Shown: in pieces, positions 1-6,817 of the stretch | How the letters are laid out: the number at the start of each line of letters is the position of its first letter | Position numbering within the stretch: the stretch's first letter is position 1 | From: an uncultured Bacteroidales bacterium | GTDB lineage: Bacteria; Bacteroidota; Bacteroidia; Bacteroidales; UBA932 | Assembly (NCBI GenBank): GCA_900320185.1 | Contig: ONRD01000016.1 | Coordinates: forward strand, 1-45,720 | Length of the DNA stretch: 45,720 nt | Reading direction: 5' to 3' | Made by a program: the position numbers and the translations under genes | The notes under the pieces: generated by a model | Told to the model about the DNA's origin: nothing | What the model saw: the letters and a program-made list of their open reading frames with translations, nothing else | Database searches by the model: none

Positions 1-105
1 ATGGCAGCCTATGACCAGTATTTCTCCGGCGAGATGCAGAACTACCATGTCTCCGATGCGGACCTGGCGGAGTTCATCAAGTCGGCCGACGCGCTGAACC
101 GGTAG
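1..105 (+). CDS. 3' end of an unidentified gene (partial)
   Basis: Frame 1 is open from the window edge to TAG at 103-105 and gives 34 residues ending in DLAEFIKSADALNR. An ATG sits at base 1, but this is probably an internal Met of a gene that begins outside the window, because a strong rightward terminator follows 28 nt after the stop. The fragment is acidic and helical-looking and has no motif I recognise. No function is assigned. Confidence 0.5.
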   Translation: MAAYDQYFSGEMQNYHVSDADLAEFIKSADALNR

Positions 106-133
106 CCTTCGCGCTCCGCGCTCCATCCATGGA

Positions 134-162
134 GGTCGACTGGAAATGGTCGGCCTTTTTTT
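134..162 (+). terminator. Rho-independent terminator
   Basis: GGTCGAC at 134-140 pairs with GTCGGCC at 149-155 (7 bp with one G.U) around an 8-nt loop. Seven T residues follow at 156-162. It would end transcription of the partial gene at the left edge. It also lies about 50 nt beyond the true end of the leftward aminopeptidase gene. Confidence 0.8.
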
Positions 163-208
163 ATTGTGAGGGGTATGGGATCCCCGGGGATAGGACGGCG
201 CCGGTGAC

Positions 209-1985
209 TCAGATTGCCCGGGTCTTGTCGCGGAGCCATTGGGCTACCGGAGCGGGCAGGCGGGGAGACAGGGTCTGGAAGACCCTTTCGTTGTAGGCGT
301 TCAGCCAGGCCACCTCGGAAGCGTCGAGAAGGTCCTTTATGATGATGGAAGTGTCTATGTGACAGAGTGTAAGGGTCTCGAAACGAAGCCATTCCCCAAA
401 GGTGGCGGATCCCGTACTTCCCCTCGCGGTAGATTCCCGGTTCGTCGGAAGTGACCATCCCGGCAATCAAGGGCTGTTTGTTGAAGTTCTGCCGGATGTC
501 CTGCGGACCTTCATGGACTCCCAGGTAGAATCCGACGCCGTGGCCGGTTCCGTGGCCGAAATTGCGCATCGAACTCCAGAGCGGTTCCCTCGCGAGTGCG
601 TCGATCTGGCATCCTGCAGTGCCCTTCGGGAACACCGCCTTCGCAAGGTCTATGTGACCTTTTAGGACAAGCGTGTAGTCCTCCATCTCGAGAGGCGTGC
701 ATTTCCCAAGGGGAACGGTACGGGTGATGTCTGTGGTTCCGAACAGGTACTGACCTCCGGAGTCGCAAAGGTAAAGGCCTTCCCTGTGAAGTTCCGAAGA
801 TCCTTCTTCGGGTGTGGAATAGTGGGGGAGGGCGGCGTTTGGCCCGTAGGCGGAGATGGTCTCGAAACTCTCGCCCCTGAAGCCTTCTGCCTCGCAGCGG
901 AAGTCATGAAGTTTCAAGGCGGCGTCATGTTCGGTTATGGTCGAATCGGCCTCGAGCATCGTTTCCAGCCAGAACAGGAACCTTTCCATGGCGATACCGT
1001 CTTCCAGGTGGGCCTCCTTCATGCCTGCGACCTCCACATCGTTCTTGACCCCCTTGCGAAGGATTACCGGAGACTTTCCGCCAACTATCTCAAGTCTTCC
1101 CGCCTTAAGGGAAAGGAAGAGGTCGTAGTTGAGGGACGCCGGGTCCACGAACAGTTTCGCCGGAACGTCCCCGTCGGAGAGGGTCTCCAGCGCCATGGCC
1201 ACCCCGGAATAGTCCTGTATGTCCACTCCGTCGGCGCTCAGTTCGCTGAAACTGTCGGCGGTTTCCGTGTCTTCTTCGGGGATGGCCCCCTTGCGCACGA
1301 ACCACGTCTCGCTGTCTTGGGTGACGAGGAGGTAGGACATGACCACAGGGTTGTAGGCGACGTCCTGGCCCCGTACATTGAGCATCCAGGCAATCTCGTC
1401 CAGCGCGGTGAGGAGGATGGCGTCGCAGCCGTTGTTGCGCAGGAACTTCCGGATCCAGTTCCGCTTCTGGGACCTGGTCCATCCGACTTGTTCCACTCCG
1501 ACGGTAATTATCGGAGTCTGAGGTATTTCCGGTCGATCTGCCCATAGGGGAGAGAGCATGTCGGGGACATTCACCAGGGATGCCGTCCCAGGCAGCGCCT
1601 TCCCGATGAGGTCAGCCTCCAAGGCGGGCATCGCCATGCCGTCCACCGCTACGATGGCGTCGGGGTAATCCTTGAAGCGCATGGAGAGCCATTCCGGGAT
1701 GAGGACCTGCCCGGGGACCCTCGTCTTGTGAAGCTCGACTCCGGAGCCTTCGAACTCCCTGGCGGCCTGTATGAAATAGCGGCTGTCGGTCCAGAGTCCT
1801 GCATGGTCCGCTGTGACCACCATTCCTCCCTCTCCGGTGAAGCCGGAAAGCCATTCGACCTGATGCCAGCGCGGGGCTGAATATTCACTGTTGTGCGGGT
1901 CCGTGCCAGGGACGACGACGGCGTCCCATCCTCTTGAACGCATGAGCGTCCTGACCCTTTCCAATCTTTCGGCGGGGGAGTCCAT
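209..1985 (-). pseudogene. pepP: Xaa-Pro aminopeptidase (M24B), broken by a frame-shifting deletion
   Basis: This is a cytosolic aminopeptidase P of the long (three-domain) M24B type, which removes N-terminal residues that precede proline. From ATG 1983-1985 there are two creatinase-like N-terminal domains (about residues 1-310), then a pita-bread catalytic domain. The metal ligands Asp408 and Asp419 (LCDSGGQYLFGTTDITRT), His482 (GHGTGHGVG) and Glu515 (DEPGIY) are present. After KYGIRH (residue 528, bases 402-404) the frame is lost. The family C-terminus resumes in another frame as TFGEWLRFETLTLCHIDTS and runs to TGA at 209-211. Roughly a dozen residues are missing at the join, including the Glu of the GIR-x-E-N motif that supplies the fifth metal ligand. 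The original frame reads on to base 42 as non-homologous sequence. Last gene of a four-gene leftward operon. This is either an inactivated gene or a sequence or assembly error; the sequence cannot distinguish them. Confidence 0.85.
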
Positions 1986-2003
1986 GTCTTCGGGAAGAAA
2001 GTT

Positions 2004-2237
2004 TTACTTGAGCAGGAGGGAGCGGGTGCGCCTGACCAGGCTGAGGAGGATCCTGTCGAAGGGGAATACCGTCGAGGCGCTCCTCAGGCCTGAAACCAGC
2101 AAGTTTGAAGGGGAATATGCCTGGCGTATCCCCAGCAGGGAGTCCTTGACCAGCTTGTCTTCCTGCACGAGACGAGACTTGACATGGAGCCTGGCCTTGT
2201 CCAGCTCGTCCATAGTCTTAATATCACTGTACTTCAT
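2004..2237 (-). CDS. Small conserved-looking hypothetical protein (77 aa)
   Basis: This encodes 77 residues starting MKYSDIKTMDELDKARLHVK. It is charged and probably helical, with no signal peptide. It has a moderately hydrophobic middle (LLGIRQAYSPSNLLVSGL) and a very basic C-terminus (LVRRTRSLLLK). It lies 9 nt downstream of the holin-like gene and 18 nt upstream of the aminopeptidase gene. It is therefore very likely translated from the same leftward message and may act with the YtxH/holin-like pair at the envelope. The function is unknown. Confidence 0.65.
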   Translation of the reverse strand: MKYSDIKTMDELDKARLHVKSRLVQEDKLVKDSLLGIRQAYSPSNLLVSGLRSASTVFPFDRILLSLVRRTRSLLLK

Positions 2238-2246
2238 CTCTGAGGG

Positions 2247-2597
2247 CTATTTGTCGTCGTCGAAGAAGAGCTTGATGAACATCGGTACGAAAGTGTTGCG
2301 GAAGAGTTTCTTCCGGAGGAGTATCAGGATGGCCAGCACCAGGAGGAAGACTCCGCCCACGATGGCTGCGCCTCCAGCATAACTGCCGACCATCTCGCCG
2401 ATCCAGAGCACTCCGCCGATGGCCAGGGCGGTAAGGACCAGGGACACGACGAATAGGACAAGGAGCATGTACAGCAGCTTGCCCAGAGTCATCGACAGAC
2501 CCTTGACGGTGCGCAGCTTGAGGTCGTTGACCCGCAGGTCGACATATTCAGCGGCATCCTTGCCGAGGTCCTCCAATGGTCTTGTGAACTCGCTCAT
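2247..2597 (-). CDS. Holin-superfamily-like small membrane protein (116 aa)
   Basis: The protein has an N-terminal amphipathic helix (about residues 1-35), two hydrophobic segments (about 38-65 and 72-95), then a basic loop (LLRKKLF) and an acidic end (FFDDDK). This layout is that of the phage-holin-family/Actinobacterial holin-X-like proteins that Bacteroidetes encode beside YtxH proteins. These are housekeeping envelope proteins rather than lysis proteins. The start is one base after the ytxH-like stop, which indicates translational coupling. The role is inferred to be inner-membrane-associated; no biochemical activity can be assigned. Confidence 0.75.
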   Translation of the reverse strand: MSEFTRPLEDLGKDAAEYVDLRVNDLKLRTVKGLSMTLGKLLYMLLVLFVVSLVLTALAIGGVLWIGEMVGSYAGGAAIVGGVFLLVLAILILLRKKLFRNTFVPMFIKLFFDDDK

Positions 2598-2598
2598 G

Positions 2599-3012
2599 CT
2601 ATGCCTCTTCGAACTGGTCTTCCGGATCTTCCGTCTTCCTGTCCTTCGTGAGGGCGGCTTCGAGGTTGTCGAGTTGCTCGAGGATCTTTGCGCGTGCTTC
2701 TTCCTTGAGGCCGTCAGCCTGCTCCTGCAGGGTCGCCCTCAAGTCCTTGAGGTTCATCCTTGCAAGCCTTGCGCGTGCCTTGACGCGGCTTGCCGCGTCG
2801 GCTGCATCTTCCTTCAGGTCTGAGAATTTCTCCTTGGCCTCGTTCCAGCCGTCCTCGGCGTCGTACTTGAGGTCTTCCCATCCTTCTTCAGCCGCTTCCT
2901 TGATCCTGTGCCGGGTTATTTCGCCCTTCTCCGGGGCGAACAGAATTCCAAGGGTGAAACCTGCGGCGGCACCTGCCAGCAGTGCGAATAAAGAGTCACT
3001 TTTCATATTCAT
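2599..3012 (-). CDS. YtxH-like membrane-anchored helical protein (137 aa)
   Basis: The N-terminal hydrophobic, glycine-rich segment (SLFALLAGAAAGFTLGILFAP, about residues 6-26) is followed directly by EKGE. This is the pattern of YtxH-domain proteins, whose single transmembrane helix is followed by a long charged helix. Residues 35-130 are rich in Lys, Glu and Ala with heptad-like spacing, so a coiled coil or amphipathic helix is likely. It is first in a four-gene leftward operon. The alternative start two codons downstream (MKSDSLF) is equally possible. Homologues in other phyla are linked to envelope or general stress, but no function is proven for this one. Confidence 0.75.
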   Translation of the reverse strand: MNMKSDSLFALLAGAAAGFTLGILFAPEKGEITRHRIKEAAEEGWEDLKYDAEDGWNEAKEKFSDLKEDAADAASRVKARARLARMNLKDLRATLQEQADGLKEEARAKILEQLDNLEAALTKDRKTEDPEDQFEEA

Positions 3013-3025
3013 CTGAATTTAAACC

Positions 3026-3052
3026 TGTCCCGACGGGACAATTACAAATATA
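3026..3052 (-). promoter_or_regulatory. -7 box with an inverted repeat over the transcription start
   Basis: On the minus strand TATATTTG (3045-3052) matches the Bacteroidetes -7 consensus TAnnTTTG. No good -33 TTTG is seen at normal spacing. Four bases downstream is a perfect inverted repeat, TGTCCC-GTC-GGGACA on the minus strand (3026-3040), covering the expected start site of the ytxH operon. It could be an operator or a 5'-end RNA hairpin. Confidence 0.5.
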
Positions 3053-3111
3053 GTAAAAATATGCAAAGAGCATGCTGTTCCGAACGATGTGGCTGATTCG
3101 TCCGCGGACGT

Positions 3112-3169
3112 CTCCGGAAGGGAATTCGCCCGGACAGGGATGCGCGAAGCGCAAACTGACCTTCCGGAG
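3112..3169. repeat. Nested inverted repeat in the divergent intergenic region
   Basis: CTCCGGAAGG (3112-3121) is the exact reverse complement of CCTTCCGGAG (3160-3169). Inside it lies a smaller perfect hairpin, TGCGC-GAA-GCGCA. The block is GC-rich, whereas both flanking promoters are AT-rich. Function unknown. The right arm shares the 12-mer CCTTCCGGAGAA with the 85-bp repeats found elsewhere in the window. Confidence 0.5.
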
Positions 3170-3190
3170 AAGGCCGCGGGCGGCGCTGTT

Positions 3191-3220
3191 TTTGCATTTG
3201 AGTCAGAATTGTTATTTTTG
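3191..3220 (+). promoter_or_regulatory. Bacteroidetes-type promoter for the coiled-coil/hemW pair
   Basis: TTTG at 3191-3194 and TATTTTTG at 3213-3220 (consensus TAnnTTTG) are separated by 18 nt, which fits the Bacteroidetes housekeeping sigma factor. The predicted start is near 3226, about 25 nt before the ATG at 3251. Confidence 0.6.
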
Positions 3221-3250
3221 TATTTGCAAACTTTATAATCATCAAAGAAT

Positions 3251-4165
3251 ATGGCCGAGATAGATCCTATAGCCGAGCGCCGCGAGCGTGAAGAACAGGA
3301 AAGGAAGAACAAAAGCCTCAAGAACATCATGTACGCCCTTGCCGGAGTGGCTGCCCTGCTTGCGGCGGGACTTGTCTACATCTGGTCTTCCAAGTCAAGT
3401 CTGGTCAAGGACCTGGATGCCGAAAAGCAGGACCTTACCCAGCAGATTGAGGCCTTGAAAAGCGACTACGACAGCCTCACTTCCGACTACGAGTCCATAA
3501 ACTCCCAGCTCGATTCCTCCAGGGAGGAAGTCAACCAGCTGGTGGAGAGGATCAAGCAGACGGAAGCCACCGACCGTGCCCAGATCCGCAAGTACGAGAA
3601 GGAACTGGGGACCCTTCGTAGTATCATGAAGGGATACATAGTCCAGATCGATTCCCTCAATACTCTCAACCACAAGCTTACTGCCGATGCCGCCGCCGCA
3701 CGCCGCGAAGCTGCTGAAAGCAAGGCCGAGGCGCGAGAACTCAAAGGCCAGGTGGAAGACCTGACCGGCAAGGTTGCGACAGGATCGGTCATCAAGTCGA
3801 GGGGACTCAGCGTGGCCGCCTACAATGCCTCCGACAAGGTCACCGACAGGAGCAGCCGTGTCAAGAGGCTCCTGGCTTCGCTCAGCCTCGTTGAGAACGA
3901 GCTTGCACCCCGCGGCCCTGTGCGTGTCTACCTGAGGGTGAAGGACCCGGAGGGAGCGCTTCTGACCAACGGTTCCGGGACCAGCTTCTCCTACAATGGC
4001 CAGACCATGACGGCGACCGCTTCGCGCGAAGTGGATTACGAAGGCAAGGAAGTCGACCTCAGCATCTATGTCAACGACATTCCGTCCTTCCAGTCGGGAA
4101 TATACACGGTCGAGGCCTACACCAGCCAGGCATTCCTTGGGAAGACGGAGCTTCTGCTTCGCTAG
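3251..4165 (+). CDS. Membrane-anchored coiled-coil protein (304 aa), unknown function
   Basis: A charged cytosolic N-terminus (ERREREEQERKNK) precedes one transmembrane helix (about residues 25-45). A long coiled coil follows (about 50-175: DLTQQIEALKSDYDSLTSDY, then an Ala/Glu/Arg-rich stretch). The C-terminal region (about 180-304) is predicted beta-rich and includes GPVRVYLRVKDPEGALL and IYTVEAYTSQAFLGKTELLL. This resembles a recurrent Bacteroidales hypothetical protein, presumably periplasmic and anchored in the inner membrane. The stop TAG is immediately followed by the hemW ATG with no gap, so the two are translationally coupled. The function is unknown. Confidence 0.8.
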   Translation: MAEIDPIAERREREEQERKNKSLKNIMYALAGVAALLAAGLVYIWSSKSSLVKDLDAEKQDLTQQIEALKSDYDSLTSDYESINSQLDSSREEVNQLVERIKQTEATDRAQIRKYEKELGTLRSIMKGYIVQIDSLNTLNHKLTADAAAARREAAESKAEARELKGQVEDLTGKVATGSVIKSRGLSVAAYNASDKVTDRSSRVKRLLASLSLVENELAPRGPVRVYLRVKDPEGALLTNGSGTSFSYNGQTMTATASREVDYEGKEVDLSIYVNDIPSFQSGIYTVEAYTSQAFLGKTELLLR

Positions 4166-5320
4166 ATGATCTACCTCCACGTCCCGTTCTGCAGGAGTTT
4201 CTGCACCTACTGTGACTTCTATTCGGAGCTCTGCAAGGATGGGGGTGATCTTGCAAGGTACGCGGAAGGGATAGGGGAAGAGGTTTCTTCCCGTTCCGGC
4301 GAGATATTCCGGAATGTATCCGCCCCGGATGCCGTGAACACATTCTACATCGGAGGAGGCACCCCGTCGGTGCTTCCTCTTGCCATTCTGGAGCGCCTGG
4401 TCCGCCTGGTGGGGGATGCAGTCTCCGGCCAGGAGCCTCCATCGGGCGACGGGTCCGCTTCCGGAGGCCGGCCCGTCTCCGGGACAAGGTTCGAGGAGTT
4501 CACCATTGAAGTCAATCCGGAGGATATAGTGGAAAAAGGCCTGGACTATGTCAAGGGACTCCTCGGGCTGGGGGTCAACCGGGTGAGCATGGGCGTCCAG
4601 TCCTTCGATGACGGTATCCTCCGTTGGATGAACCGCCGTCACGACTCCGCAAGGGCAGTCGAGGCTTTCAGGATATTACGGACCGCAGGAGTGGGGAACA
4701 TCAGCCTCGACCTGATATTCGGCCTGGGCCAGCTGTCCGACAGGATGTGGGAAAAGACCCTGGACAAGGCTTTGGAACTGCGGCCCGAGCATATTTCCGC
4801 CTATCAGCTCTCCATAGAGGAGGGCAGCGCCCTTGGTGAGCTTGCCAGGAAAGGTCGTTACTCGGAAGCTTCCGAGCAGCAGTGCAGAAGGCAGTATGAC
4901 ACCCTTTGCAGGCGTCTTTCCGACGCGGGCTTCCATCACTATGAAGTTTCCAATTTCGCCCTTCCCGGGCGTGAGGCAAGGCACAATGCAGCCTACTGGC
5001 GCAGGGTTCCATATGTGGGGCTTGGCCCCGGTGCCCACTCCCTTTCCCCGGACGGGGTGCGCTCATGGAACAGCGACTCCCTCAGCGGTTGGACGCGTTC
5101 ATCCGAAACCCTTGGCCCTGAAGAGATACGCCTCGAACGGATAATGCTGCCGCTGCGAACTTCGGAGGGCCTTCCTTCGATGGAACTCCGCACGTTGGCG
5201 GATCCTTCCATTGTGGACAGGCTTATTGAAGAGGCAGCCCTGGCAGAGTCTGAAGGCAGGATACATATCCCGGAAAACCGCTTCTTCGTCTCCGATGAAA
5301 TAATAAGGGAGCTCGTTTGA
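4166..5320 (+). CDS. hemW: HemW-type radical SAM protein (coproporphyrinogen III oxidase-like)
   Basis: This 384-residue cytosolic radical SAM protein carries the CxxxCxxC cluster motif at Cys9, Cys13 and Cys16 (HVPFCRSFCTYCDFYS), followed by FYIGGGTPSVLP. The sequences EVNPEDI, GVNRVSMGVQSFDDGILRWMNRRHD and LIFGLGQ are typical of HemW. The family was long annotated as oxygen-independent coproporphyrinogen oxidase. HemW proteins carry Cys at only the three cluster positions and are now regarded as heme-binding chaperones that deliver heme to target proteins. The C-terminal HemN-like domain begins near residue 310. The length is normal for the family. The start is fixed by the abutting upstream stop and by the motif position close to the N-terminus. 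Confidence 0.93.
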   Translation: MIYLHVPFCRSFCTYCDFYSELCKDGGDLARYAEGIGEEVSSRSGEIFRNVSAPDAVNTFYIGGGTPSVLPLAILERLVRLVGDAVSGQEPPSGDGSASGGRPVSGTRFEEFTIEVNPEDIVEKGLDYVKGLLGLGVNRVSMGVQSFDDGILRWMNRRHDSARAVEAFRILRTAGVGNISLDLIFGLGQLSDRMWEKTLDKALELRPEHISAYQLSIEEGSALGELARKGRYSEASEQQCRRQYDTLCRRLSDAGFHHYEVSNFALPGREARHNAAYWRRVPYVGLGPGAHSLSPDGVRSWNSDSLSGWTRSSETLGPEEIRLERIMLPLRTSEGLPSMELRTLADPSIVDRLIEEAALAESEGRIHIPENRFFVSDEIIRELV

Positions 5321-5360
5321 AGAAGCGGTTTCCGGAGGAGGTATGCCGGAGGGAGCGGTC

Positions 5361-6803
5361 CTACCTGGCGTTCGTGTCTATCACTGCGAAGAATTCACCG
5401 CGCTTGACAAGCCGGTAAAGGTCCCCGTTCGGATATTCGAAGAGAAGGTACTGGAGAGTAGCCTCCTTGAAGGACTTTACATGCCAGCTGCCGTAGGTGT
5501 ACACCCTTCCCTGGTCGTCGGCGGCCATGGACATGATCATCCTCGCCGCCCGTCCTTCGCCGTCCACGACGGGTCCGTGGTCGGTAATCACGTTGTGGTC
5601 ATCCCCCTCCTTGAGGGATATGCTGCGAAGGTGGAGTTTCCTGTCCACATAGTCTGTCCCGTCGGGGTCGATCTCCCTCTCGTCCTCCGAGAAGAGGGTG
5701 CGGGCATCCTCGAGGTCCTCATACTGGATGAAATAGAACCTGTCTCCGCCTATTGCGGACTCGAAGTAGGTGGATCCGACGGATGCCACTTCCTCGAAGG
5801 CTTCTCCCGAAGCGATGTCTTTGGAAGGGTCGAACAGCCAGAGCCTTTCGTCACCGCCGCCGAGGCATCCCATCGTAAAGTAGCATTTGCTCCTGTCGGG
5901 AAGGGGAGACAGCCATGTCCAGCAGCGCTGTGAAAGGAGGGTCTCGTCGGAGACCGGGGTACCGTCGATCAGCTTTCCCTTCGGAAGGACATCGGTGAAG
6001 GTCTCGATGGTGTCCTTCTCCGCCCGGTAGACGTAGAGGTTGCCATGGTCGTTCTCGTAGTCATAGTGCTTTTTCCAGAGGGAGAACCAGACGTCGCCGC
6101 CCTTGTCGACGAAGAACCAGAAAGCCGCACCCTTGCGCCCGGGAACGACCAGTCCGAGGTCTTTCTTCTCGCAGGTGTCGATGTCTATGCTGTAGAGATG
6201 GCATCCGTCCTGCTCGAAGAGCTCGTCCAGGAAGGGGACGAGGAACACGTAAAGTTTCCTGCGGACAGGGTCGACCCCTATGGCTGAATATATCGAATAG
6301 CGCGGTTTGACTATGCCGAGGTCGCGGAACTCTCCGCTTTGCAGGTTGTATCCCATCACATGGGCTCCGGCGTAGTTCTCGATCCCTTCCTTCCAGTAGT
6401 TGGAAAGATGGGTGGTGAAATACAGCCAGCCGTCGCATTCCACTATGGGGCTGTGGATCTTTCCCTGCTGGGAAGGAGTGTCCTGCTCGCCGCAGACATA
6501 GGTCATGTCCTCGGCCAGCATGGTGTGCTGCCAGGAGGAAGGGTCGAAGCGGTGGAAGCCGGCCCCATGGCCCTTCGAATGGGTGGAGGATCCGAAATAG
6601 CAGGAGCCGTCGGAAGCTACCGTCATGCCTTGCCACTGGCCGTCCCATTCCTTGCAGATCTTGTTCATGGAGATGGTGTACACCCGGTCTCCCTTGCCCT
6701 CCGGGGTGCCCGGCGCAGAGGCGTTGTTACCGGTGTTTCCGCCGCAGGCGGCCAGGATGGCCGAGGCGAAGAAAAGGATGAAATGCTTGCGGGAAAAGTC
6801 CAT
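5361..6803 (-). CDS. Lipoprotein, probable beta-propeller, unknown substrate
   Basis: The chosen start is ATG at 6801-6803, giving MDFSRKHFILFFASAILAAC with a lipobox ending at Cys20. An in-frame TTG at 6819-6821 overlaps the previous stop and is less likely. The mature part (about 460 residues) consists of repeated beta-strand units of the kind DGxxYFGSST...FxRFDP, GWLYFTTHLSNYW, RRKLYVFLVP, DVWFSLW, CYFTMG and RVYTYGSW. This suggests a seven- or eight-bladed propeller, perhaps a sugar-binding protein or lyase of the oligogalacturonate-lyase-like fold. No catalytic motif is recognised. It is the second gene of a two-gene unit with the 878-residue lipoprotein upstream (14 nt gap) and converges on hemW with 40 nt between them. 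It would be exported and lipid-anchored. Confidence 0.75.
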   Translation of the reverse strand: MDFSRKHFILFFASAILAACGGNTGNNASAPGTPEGKGDRVYTISMNKICKEWDGQWQGMTVASDGSCYFGSSTHSKGHGAGFHRFDPSSWQHTMLAEDMTYVCGEQDTPSQQGKIHSPIVECDGWLYFTTHLSNYWKEGIENYAGAHVMGYNLQSGEFRDLGIVKPRYSIYSAIGVDPVRRKLYVFLVPFLDELFEQDGCHLYSIDIDTCEKKDLGLVVPGRKGAAFWFFVDKGGDVWFSLWKKHYDYENDHGNLYVYRAEKDTIETFTDVLPKGKLIDGTPVSDETLLSQRCWTWLSPLPDRSKCYFTMGCLGGGDERLWLFDPSKDIASGEAFEEVASVGSTYFESAIGGDRFYFIQYEDLEDARTLFSEDEREIDPDGTDYVDRKLHLRSISLKEGDDHNVITDHGPVVDGEGRAARMIMSMAADDQGRVYTYGSWHVKSFKEATLQYLLFEYPNGDLYRLVKRGEFFAVIDTNAR

Positions 6804-6817
6804 TTTGCTAGTTTTTT

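Noticed and set aside
42-208. C-terminal extension of the aminopeptidase frame
   Set aside because: After the frameshift the sequence has no homology character, crosses the terminator at 134-162 and overlaps the upstream gene. The true C-terminus lies in another frame ending at 209.
2247-2597. Prophage remnant suggested by a holin-like protein
   Set aside because: There are no other phage genes nearby, and the operon with YtxH-like and small proteins is a normal chromosomal arrangement in Bacteroidetes.
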